DNA of 6,615 nucleotides, taken from Gemmatimonadota bacterium. GTDB taxonomy: Bacteria > Gemmatimonadota > Gemmatimonadetes > Longimicrobiales > RSA9. This document shows positions 1 to 6,615 of the stretch, piece by piece (position 1 is the first letter of the stretch; every line of letters starts with the position of its first letter). The DNA lies in assembly GCA_012027055.1 (NCBI GenBank), contig VEPF01000053.1:1-6615 (forward strand), given 5' to 3'. Under the pieces are notes generated by a model, which searched no databases, had not been told where the DNA came from, and saw only the letters and a program-made list of their open reading frames with translations. The position numbers and the translations under genes were made by a program.

Positions 1-590
1 GGATCGAAGGGCAGAGGCAGGAGCGGCACCCCCGTCGACGCGTCGAAGAGGGCGAGCACCTGCCCCGCGAGCGCCGGTGCAAACCGGCCCGCCGGCAAGA
101 GCCCGTCCGCCGACATGCGGACCTCGACGGTGCCGAGCAGGTCTCCCGAAGCCCGGTCCCGTATGTCCAGACTCACCGGCAGGAGCGACGCGGATCCGGC
201 GACGGCGTCGCTCCGCGCGGACGCCCGCTCCAGCGTCCAGTACTCGCGACGCGCCGGGTCCGTCACGACCACCGCCGAGACCGAGGGATCGAGATTCTCG
301 AACAGTTGGACGAGCCCCTGAGGCGTATCCGCAGCTGTCCCGGCGCGCAGGGCCTCCTGCACGCCCGGCGCCTCGGTCAGGAAGAGCAAAGCGGAACGCA
401 GGCGGACCCAGCGGGACGCGACGGATGTGACGGTCAGTTCCAGGGATTCTTCCAGCCGCGCGCGCACCAGGGCCTCGCCCGAGCGCGCGGTGGCCCGCGT
501 GAGCCACAGGCCGAGCATCCCCAGCGGGATCACCGCCACCGCTAGGACGATGAGCAGGATGCGGGCTCGGAACGAGAGCGGACGAAGCAT
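1..590 (-). CDS. Sensor histidine kinase, N-terminal part (runs off left edge)
   Basis: The minus strand stays open from an ATG at 590-588 to the window edge (196 codons), so only the sensory N-terminus is visible. Residues 11-31 (ILLIVLAVAVIPLGMLGLWLT) form a hydrophobic membrane segment after a basic MLRPLSFRAR start, the usual beginning of a membrane sensor kinase. Residues 33-196 look like an extracytoplasmic sensor region, helical at first (RARLEESLELTVTSVASRW) and then more strand-like. No second membrane segment, HAMP, HisKA or ATPase domain lies inside the window, so the kinase call rests on the N-terminal pattern and on gene order. The gene starts 17 bp after the stop of the NtrC-type regulator. 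A GGAG ribosome site at 603-600 lies 9 nt from the ATG, which supports this start and an operon. The ligand cannot be told. Alternative: another membrane protein with a similar N-terminus, such as a chemoreceptor-like protein. Confidence 0.75.
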   Translation of the reverse strand, partial: MLRPLSFRARILLIVLAVAVIPLGMLGLWLTRATARSGEALVRARLEESLELTVTSVASRWVRLRSALLFLTEAPGVQEALRAGTAADTPQGLVQLFENLDPSVSAVVVTDPARREYWTLERASARSDAVAGSASLLPVSLDIRDRASGDLLGTVEVRMSADGLLPAGRFAPALAGQVLALFDASTGVPLLPLPFD

Positions 591-599
591 GCGAGCGCG

Positions 600-603
600 C
601 TCC
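600..603 (-). promoter_or_regulatory. Ribosome binding site of the sensor kinase gene
   Basis: GGAG on the minus strand, 9 nt before the ATG at 590-588 and inside the 17-bp gap after the regulator stop. It fixes the kinase start and indicates translation from the same transcript as the regulator. Confidence 0.6.
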
Positions 604-607
604 GGTC

Positions 608-1975
608 TCACTCGGCATCCCGGGCGGCGCGCTCGCCGGTCCGGGTCAGGCCGCCGAGCCCGTACTTCTGGATCAGGCGGTCGAGCCGCGGCCTGGAGAT
701 GCCCAGGATCTCCGCCGTCCGGGACTTGTGACCGTGGGTTGCCTCGAGCACGTGCGCCACGTGCTCCTTTTCGGCTTCCTCCAGGGTGGTGAGCCGGTGC
801 GCCGCAGGCCCCCGCGGTCCCAGCGCCAGGTCTTCAGGCCGAATGACGTCGCCCCTCGCGAGCACGACGGCGCGCGTCAGACAGTTCTCGAGCTCGCGCA
901 CGTTCCCTGGCCAGCTGTGTGCCAGCAGCGTCTCTACCGTCTCCGGGGCCAGCAGCGGAGACTCGCGACCGACGGCTCGGCTGGCTTTGCGCACCAGGTG
1001 TTCGGCGAGCGGTGGCAGGTCCGAGATCCGGTCGCGCAGCGGTGGCACCACGATCTCCACCACCCGCAACCGGTAATAGAGGTCCTCGCGGAATTCGCCC
1101 CCGCCGACCAGCGCCTCGAGGTCGCGGTGCGTCGCCGCGATGACGCGGGCTTCCGTCCGCTGAGACGTTTCCGCGCCCACGGGATAGTACTCGTGCTCCT
1201 GGAGCACGCGCAGCAGCTTGCCCTGGAACTCGAGCGACGTGTCGCCGATCTCGTCCAGGAAGATCGTCCCCTTCCCCGCGAGCGCGAAACGGCCGCGCCG
1301 GTCGCCGGCGGCGCCGGTGAACGAGCCCTTCACGTGGCCGAACAGCTCCGACTCCAGCAGGGTCGCGGGCAACGCCGTGCAGTTCACCGGCACGAACGGC
1401 TCGCGGGCGTGGGGTGAGTTGCTGTGGATGGCCCGCGCGATCAGCTCCTTGCCGGTCCCGCTCTCGCCGCGGATGACCACGTTCGCGCGAGTGGCGGACA
1501 CCTGGCCGATCGTCTTGAAGATGCCCACCATGCGCGGGTCGTGCCCGATCAGCTCGTAGGATCTCTCGGCGACGTCGGGCGCCGGAGCGCGGGTAGCGAC
1601 CGCGCGCGCCGCCCGGTCATCGAACACCTTGTTGATCACGCCGCGCAGCTGGTGCAGGTCCAGCGGCTTCACGAGAAAATCCGCCGCGCCTTCCCGCATC
1701 GCCGTGGCCACGGTCGGCAGGTCGTCGTAGGCGGTCATCAGCACCACCGCGACCTGCGGGGCACGCTCTCGCAGGAGGCGCAGGAGCTCGAGTCCGTCCA
1801 TTCCCGGCATGCGCACGTCGGCAAGAACGATGTCGGCGGGGGATTCGGCGAGGGATCGGAGGGCGCTGGCGGCATCGGCAGCGGTGCGGACCGTGGTGTC
1901 CGACCGGGAGAGCGCCTCCGCCAGTGATGCGCGGATCCGCGCATCGTCATCGACGATGAGAACGTCGCGCTTCAT
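608..1975 (-). CDS. NtrC-family sigma-54-dependent response regulator
   Basis: A complete 455-residue cytoplasmic transcription activator with the family's normal three-part layout. The receiver domain (1-120) has the acidic pair D9/D10, phospho-acceptor D53 (ADVRMPG), T81 and K103. The AAA+ sigma-54 interaction domain (about 140-375) has Walker A GESGTGKE at 170-177, the sigma-54 contact loop at 217-222 reading GSFTGA instead of the usual GAFTGA, Walker B GTIFLDEIG at 236-244, and WPGNVRELEN at 355-364. The C-terminus (416-440) is a Fis-type helix-turn-helix (RTAEILGISRPRLDRLIQKY). By family knowledge, phosphorylation drives oligomerisation and ATP-dependent opening of sigma-54 promoters. 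It leads an operon with the membrane kinase downstream, its likely phosphodonor. The ATG at 1975 is chosen because MKRDVLIVDDD is the expected receiver start; its ribosome site is weak (GGGG). No convincing sigma-54 promoter is visible upstream, so its targets are unknown. Confidence 0.96.
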   Translation of the reverse strand: MKRDVLIVDDDARIRASLAEALSRSDTTVRTAADAASALRSLAESPADIVLADVRMPGMDGLELLRLLRERAPQVAVVLMTAYDDLPTVATAMREGAADFLVKPLDLHQLRGVINKVFDDRAARAVATRAPAPDVAERSYELIGHDPRMVGIFKTIGQVSATRANVVIRGESGTGKELIARAIHSNSPHAREPFVPVNCTALPATLLESELFGHVKGSFTGAAGDRRGRFALAGKGTIFLDEIGDTSLEFQGKLLRVLQEHEYYPVGAETSQRTEARVIAATHRDLEALVGGGEFREDLYYRLRVVEIVVPPLRDRISDLPPLAEHLVRKASRAVGRESPLLAPETVETLLAHSWPGNVRELENCLTRAVVLARGDVIRPEDLALGPRGPAAHRLTTLEEAEKEHVAHVLEATHGHKSRTAEILGISRPRLDRLIQKYGLGGLTRTGERAARDAE

Positions 1976-2013
1976 GGTTGTGCCCCGCGTCTGTTGCCTG
2001 AAGAGATCGGCCG

Positions 2014-2532
2014 TTGGCCGGCCCGGCGCAAGGAGGGAGACGTACGGGGCAGCCCGATCTCCGCTCCACCCGCGATCTGGCTTGCGCCAGCACAGCGGAC
2101 CTGAATGCGGTCTGGGGAACCAGCGCCAGCGATGTGTTTGCGGTGGGCTACAACGGCACCATTCTGCACTACAACGGCACTTCCTGGTCGCCCATGACCA
2201 GCGGCACCAGCCAGTGGTTGAACGGTGTCTGGGGCAGCGCTGCCAACAACGTGTTCGCAGTGGGGGACCTGGGCACCGTTCTGCGTTTCACCGGCACGGG
2301 ATGGTCACCCATGACGAGCGGCACCAGCGCATGGCTGGGAAGCGTCTGGGGCAGTGCCGCGAACGACGTCTATGCGGTCGGCACCGGAGGCTCGATAATC
2401 CACTTCAACGGCAGTACGTGGTCGGCCATGAACTCCGGGACCAGCCTCGAGCTCGACGCAATCTGGGGCAGTTCGGCCTATGACATCTGGGCGGTGGGCG
2501 CTGCTGGCGCCATACGCCACGGTACACTCTAG
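2014..2532 (+). CDS. Propeller-repeat protein with WGS/AVG repeats, probably 5'-truncated
   Basis: The frame is open from a stop at 1999-2001 to TAG at 2530. From residue 30 it is built of 39-residue (117-bp) repeats: 2101-2217, 2218-2334, 2335-2451, and a shorter last copy 2452-2529. Each follows the pattern VWGS-x3-DVFAVG-x2-GTILHYNG-x2-W-x-PMTSGTS. Such repeats are predicted beta-propeller blades in secreted or surface proteins of Gemmatimonadota and Myxococcota. The ending WAVGAAGAIRHGTL looks like a natural C-terminus. The front does not: there is no signal peptide, only about four repeats where propellers usually have six or more, and the only early start is a TTG at 2014 lying before a strong AAGGAGGG (2030-2037). 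The 29 residues before the first repeat resemble nothing I know. The likely reading is the 3' remnant of a longer gene. Alternative: a short protein starting at ACG 2044. Expression is doubtful and function unknown. Confidence 0.68.
   Translation: MAGPAQGGRRTGQPDLRSTRDLACASTADLNAVWGTSASDVFAVGYNGTILHYNGTSWSPMTSGTSQWLNGVWGSAANNVFAVGDLGTVLRFTGTGWSPMTSGTSAWLGSVWGSAANDVYAVGTGGSIIHFNGSTWSAMNSGTSLELDAIWGSSAYDIWAVGAAGAIRHGTL
2030..2037 (+). promoter_or_regulatory. Strong Shine-Dalgarno-like AAGGAGGG without a standard start codon
   Basis: AAGGAGGG at 2030-2037 is the best ribosome-site match in the window, yet no ATG, GTG or TTG follows at a usable distance. The codon 6 nt downstream, in frame with the propeller repeats, is ACG (2044-2046). 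This suggests either a lost start codon in a decaying gene or a rare ACG start. The match could also be chance in purine-rich sequence. Confidence 0.4.
2101..2529 (+). repeat. Four tandem 117-bp coding repeats (last one partial)
   Basis: In-frame repeats start at 2101, 2218, 2335 and 2452, each opening with a Leu codon followed by the VWG or IWG motif. DNA similarity is strongest in the TGGTC-x-CCATGAC-x-AGCGGCACCAGC block shared by the first two copies (around 2187 and 2304), which points to duplication of blades within the gene. The last copy stops after 26 codons, where a closing strand from the N-terminus would normally complete the propeller. Confidence 0.85.
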
Positions 2533-2593
2533 AGGAGGCACACCGCCGGAGCAGTTGATCCGCGTCGGCATATGATCGCGTGCAGCGACTAGC

Positions 2594-2629
2594 AGCCCCG
2601 CAACCACGAGCTCGTTGCGGGGCTTCTAG
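2594..2629 (+). terminator. Hairpin terminator after the propeller ORF
   Basis: AGCCCCGCAAC at 2594-2604 pairs perfectly over 11 bp with GTTGCGGGGCT at 2614-2624 around a 9-nt loop, and is followed by TCTAG. The stem is strong and GC-rich, but the T tract is short. It sits 61 bp past the propeller stop and before the lipoprotein gene, so it should separate the two transcripts. The rest of the 2533-2719 gap holds only a weak hairpin at 2641-2661 (GCCGGT / ACCGGC) and no promoter I can defend. Confidence 0.75.
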
Positions 2630-2705
2630 TTGCCTCACAGGCCGGTCATCGCGCAACCGGCGAGCATGAAGTAGGTTATGCCCACATCATGCACCACCAG
2701 CTCGC

Positions 2706-2712
2706 AGGGAGG
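2706..2712 (+). promoter_or_regulatory. Ribosome binding site of the lipoprotein gene
   Basis: AGGGAGG ends 7 nt before the ATG at 2720. It decides the start: the frame is open upstream to an ATG at 2678, but only the 2720 start places a basic n-region directly before the hydrophobic signal segment. Confidence 0.8.
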
Positions 2713-2719
2713 CGGGTTC

Positions 2720-3196
2720 ATGAAGCGCCGCATCCTCACCGGTGCCGTTATCCTGGCGGTTGCCGCATGCGGCAAAGACGACGGTACCGGCCCGGCAGAC
2801 GAGGTCTCGTTCCCAGCTCTTGCCGCGGCAACTACCTCGCTGTTCTGCATCCGGGGAACGGCCATCCCTCCGAGCTCCAGGACTGGTACCATTACACAGG
2901 ACGATTGTGATGACGGCGCCTCGTTCTTCGATACCTGGCGCGTTCGAGTGAAGTCCTCGGGCTCGGTCACGTTCACTGTTTCCTCTCAGTTCGACAGCTA
3001 TCTCGTTCTTCGCCGCATCGACAGCCTCAGCGATCCAGCGTTCTCGTCCGTTCTCCTGGCTTACGACAATGACTCTGCGGATGGCCAGGATGCGCAGCTG
3101 ACCTATTCGCTGCAGCCCGATACGGAGTACTGGATCGCCGTATCGGGTTACGACTACACTGGCACCGGGCCCTATTCACTCAATATCTCCCAGTGA
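2720..3196 (+). CDS. Lipoprotein with a PPC-like beta-sandwich domain
   Basis: A 158-residue envelope lipoprotein. The signal sequence MKRRILTGAVILAVAAC ends in lipobox VAAC with the lipidated Cys at 17. The mature end CGKDDGTGP is a short flexible tether of a kind common in Gemmatimonadota lipoproteins. The rest (about 40-158) resembles a bacterial pre-peptidase C-terminal (PPC) domain: TGTITQDDCDDG, then FDSYLVLR at 91-98, an Asp-rich turn (YDNDSADGQDAQLTYSL) and the closing PDTEYWIAVSGYDYTGTGPYSLNI. In secreted enzymes such domains are non-catalytic accessory modules; here one stands alone on a lipid anchor with no peptidase attached. Cys43 and Cys63 could form a disulfide outside the cytoplasm. 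The gene has its own ribosome site and is not obviously in an operon. The PPC assignment is by pattern and the role is unknown; binding or structural work at the envelope is a guess. Confidence 0.85.
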   Translation: MKRRILTGAVILAVAACGKDDGTGPADEVSFPALAAATTSLFCIRGTAIPPSSRTGTITQDDCDDGASFFDTWRVRVKSSGSVTFTVSSQFDSYLVLRRIDSLSDPAFSSVLLAYDNDSADGQDAQLTYSLQPDTEYWIAVSGYDYTGTGPYSLNISQ

Positions 3197-3299
3197 TGCT
3201 CCGGCCTGAACCACCTGATCTGGACAGAACATCGCCTCGAACCGGGGAACCCATCAGGTCTGGCGACCGACCAGGCCATGAACTCCCAGGAATGACAAC

Positions 3300-3327
3300 G
3301 CCCGAAGTCGCTAACTCGGCTTCGGGC
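3300..3327 (+). terminator. Possible terminator hairpin downstream of the lipoprotein gene
   Basis: GCCCGAAG (3300-3307) pairs with CTTCGGGC (3320-3327) over 8 bp around a 12-nt loop. It lies 104 bp past the lipoprotein stop and is the first strong hairpin in that direction. There is no T tract on either strand, so it may be a non-canonical terminator or simply a structured repeat. Confidence 0.35.
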
Positions 3328-3343
3328 CGCCTGGCCAAGCAGG

Positions 3344-3424
3344 ATCACCTTCGTGGCCAACGCCAACGGCGAGGTCAAGGTAGACCGGTTCTCGTATCTT
3401 GAGGACTGTACGCTCAAGCACTAG
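3344..3424 (+). pseudogene. Coding-like fragment, unrecognised 3' end of a lost gene
   Basis: The frame ending at TAG 3422-3424 gives ITFVANANGEVKVDRF followed by SYLEDCTLKH. It has alternating hydrophobic and charged residues and a turn (NANGE), looking more like a real beta-rich protein tail than the Arg/Pro-rich text usual in shadow frames of this DNA. No start is available: the frame is closed by a stop at 3293-3295 and the residues between look random. I do not recognise the family. It may be the C-terminal scrap of a deleted gene, or chance. Confidence 0.22.
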
Positions 3425-3480
3425 GCCCACGATCAGACCGACCGTGCGCACCGCCCGGCCTCAGGCCGCTTATGAGGCCC

Positions 3481-3729
3481 GATGAGTCGCATGCGTCCTC
3501 ATGAGTGCCGGTGGCGATGTTCACCGTGAGCCGCGAGTTGGGCCACGCCAGCGAGATGCTGGTGAACGAGATCTGCGGCCATTTGGGCAACATCAGGCGG
3601 CGGAGCGAGACGGTGGCATTCGTGGCGGGCCAGCATCGTGAGGCGCAAGGCGAGCGGTTGGCCGCACTGGAGGCGCATGCGTCAAGGTGCGGCACCATGG
3701 ACGGCACCGCGCCGAAAGACCGCCAGTAA
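3481..3729 (+). pseudogene. Tyrosine recombinase (phage-type integrase) C-terminal remnant
   Basis: The open part (GTG 3505 to TAG 3729, 74 codons) reads FTVSRELGHASEMLVNEICG and then HLGNIRRRSETVAF, followed by a charged helical tail. This matches the last catalytic box of tyrosine integrases, usually VSRELGHxS-x5-V-x3-YGHLG. The nucleophilic Tyr, ten residues after the box His, is Cys here (TGC at 3574-3576), so the product cannot perform strand cleavage. Just upstream, two other frames carry pieces of the preceding box: DESHAS (3481-3498) and MSAGGDV (3501-3521). These fit the usual D-L-R-H-x-x-A-S and SAGGDVFTVSRELGH text if two small frameshifts occurred, near 3499 and near 3521. The N-terminal domains are absent. 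By family knowledge the ancestor integrated a mobile element at a tRNA or similar site, and a tRNA-Ile half lies 50 bp downstream. Confidence 0.75.
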
Positions 3730-3732
3730 TCG

Positions 3733-3772
3733 GAAAGCCCCGATCGCGCAACCTGCGACGGGGCTTTCTTTT
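3733..3772 (+). terminator. Rho-independent terminator after the integrase remnant
   Basis: GAAAGCCCCG (3733-3742) pairs with CGGGGCTTTC (3759-3768) over 10 bp. An inner TCGC (3744-3747) / GCGA (3755-3758) extends the stem past one bulged A, and TTTT (3769-3772) follows. It begins 3 bp after the integrase stop. This is the most canonical terminator in the window and supports the integrase frame having once been a real gene end. Confidence 0.88.
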
Positions 3773-3778
3773 GTCCGA

Positions 3779-3821
3779 TGGGCCAGGGTGGAGTTGAACC
3801 ACCGACCTCACGCTTATCAGG
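3779..3821 (-). tRNA. tRNA-Ile(GAT), 3' half only (partial gene, probable attachment-site relic)
   Basis: The minus strand from 3821 to 3779 reads C, the anticodon loop CTGATAA (3820-3814, anticodon GAT), 3' anticodon-stem strand GCGTG, variable region AGGTC, T-arm GGTGG-TTCAACT-CCACC, acceptor strand CTGGCCC and discriminator A. No CCA is encoded. From position 30 upstream the anticodon stem no longer pairs (about CACGC would be needed) and no D-arm or 5' acceptor strand follows, so the gene is cut at the anticodon loop. The product cannot fold as a tRNA. Halves ending at this point are what tyrosine-integrase insertion at a tRNA anticodon leaves behind, and an integrase remnant lies 50 bp away. 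Alternative: a deletion breakpoint unrelated to integration. Confidence 0.82.
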
Positions 3822-3824
3822 ACG

Positions 3825-3859
3825 ACAACGAGCGTCGGTCCGACGCTGATAATGGTTGT
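3825..3859. repeat. Palindrome beside the tRNA-Ile half
   Basis: AGCGTCGG (3831-3838) and CCGACGCT (3840-3847) form a perfect 8-bp inverted repeat around one T. Flanking it, ACAAC (3825-3829) is matched by GTTGT (3855-3859). The anticodon-loop sequence TTATCAG (3814-3820) also recurs inverted as CTGATAA (3846-3852). With a 1-nt centre this is more likely a site for a dimeric DNA-binding protein or recombinase than an RNA hairpin. It could be chance, but the position at the tRNA break is suggestive. Confidence 0.5.
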
Positions 3860-3891
3860 TTTGCGGCAACTTGGCTGATTCTGCGCCAGGC

Positions 3892-3921
3892 CGCGTCAGT
3901 GCGCGTCAGCCCGCGTTGTCA
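3892..3921 (+). repeat. Three tandem 10-bp units, CGCGTCAGTG-like
   Basis: CGCGTCAGTG (3892-3901), CGCGTCAGCC (3902-3911) and a diverged CGCGTTGTCA (3912-3921) lie in register at one helical turn. The core GCGTCRG also appears twice in the palindrome at 3831-3847. They may be binding sites, for example integrase arm sites or an operator. Next to them is a small palindrome CACTGACAGTG (3920-3930). Function is unproven. Confidence 0.4.
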
Positions 3922-3994
3922 CTGACAGTGGCACTGTTCCTAGGCTCGCGGCACAGGCGGCGTGTATCCCTGAGGGTCCAGTGTGGCTCCGCGC

Positions 3995-6615
<2,621 letters not shown>

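Larger units (their letters stand above)
3197..3480. other. Stretch without a supported gene
   Basis: Between the lipoprotein stop and the integrase remnant I find no start with a ribosome site leading to a believable protein. Small structures are present: inverted repeat ACCTGAT (3213-3219) / ATCAGGT (3253-3259), a hairpin at 3300-3327, a short coding-like fragment at 3344-3424, and a 7-bp hairpin GGCCTCA (3457-3463) / TGAGGCC (3473-3479). Together with the broken integrase beyond it, this looks like decayed accessory DNA. Confidence 0.5.

Noticed and set aside
728..1417. 229-codon plus-strand ORF
   Set aside because: Lies entirely opposite the NtrC-type regulator. It is a long antisense frame produced by GC-rich codon use, with no recognisable domain.
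1976..2100. Sigma-54 (-24/-12) or sigma-70 promoter for the regulator operon
   Set aside because: I looked for GG-N10-GC and for TTGACA/TATAAT-like pairs on the minus strand and found none good enough to report.
2533..2592. Short ORF after AGAGGAGG at 2531-2538
   Set aside because: No start codon at a proper distance; the only nearby ATG (2572) gives six residues before a stop.
3213..3259. Insertion-sequence end suggested by ACCTGAT / ATCAGGT
   Set aside because: Only 7 bp match, no transposase frame lies between or beside them, and no target duplication is visible.
3193..3402. 69-codon plus-strand ORF overlapping the lipoprotein stop as GTGATG
   Set aside because: The overlap resembles translational coupling, but the Arg/Pro/Gly-rich product has no fold-like pattern and there is no dedicated ribosome site.
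3593..3811. 72-codon minus-strand ORF starting MRSVVQLHPGP
   Set aside because: This is the tRNA fragment read in another frame and then through the terminator; no protein-like features.
3414..3869. 151-codon minus-strand ORF containing REVGGSTPPWP
   Set aside because: That peptide is the translated T-arm and acceptor of the tRNA-Ile fragment, a known source of false ORFs. The rest is antisense to the integrase remnant.
3779..3994. tRNA-Ile split by a group I intron in the anticodon loop
   Set aside because: No 5' tRNA half (D-arm, acceptor strand) is found between 3822 and the kinase stop, and there is no room for an intron with the missing exon before that gene.

Overview
This GC-rich window reads as a bacterial chromosome, most likely Gemmatimonadota or a relative. 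That assignment is an inference from gene style: a Ser/Thr protein kinase fused through one membrane segment to a TolB-like (PD40) propeller, a small lipoprotein whose mature end is Cys-Gly-Lys-Asp-Asp-Gly-Thr-Gly-Pro, and a tryptophan/glycine propeller-repeat ORF. No rRNA or marker gene is present to confirm it.

Layout. Positions 1975 to 1 (minus strand) hold a two-component operon: an intact NtrC-type sigma-54 activator, then the first 196 codons of a membrane histidine kinase that runs off the left edge. Back to back with it on the plus strand is a four-repeat propeller ORF (2014-2532) with no credible start and no signal peptide. It is probably the 3' remnant of a larger secreted protein and is closed by a hairpin terminator. 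A lipoprotein gene with one PPC-like beta domain follows (2720-3196). From about 3197 to 3994 there is no intact gene. This stretch contains a broken tyrosine-recombinase C-terminus (about 3481-3729, catalytic Tyr changed to Cys), a strong terminator, the 3' half of a tRNA-Ile(GAT) gene cut at the anticodon loop, and palindromic and tandem 10-bp repeats. I read it as a decayed integration site. The rest (3995 to the right edge, minus strand) is the kinase-propeller protein, which lacks only its extreme N-terminus.

How the parts work together. The activator and sensor kinase are a cognate pair. The kinase-propeller is a separate membrane signalling protein. The propeller remnant and the lipoprotein are probably envelope proteins with no demonstrated link to either system. 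The most noteworthy region is the relic attachment site, whose geometry (integrase remnant on the 3' side of the tRNA half) does not fit a simple single insertion. I found no convincing undescribed multi-gene system.
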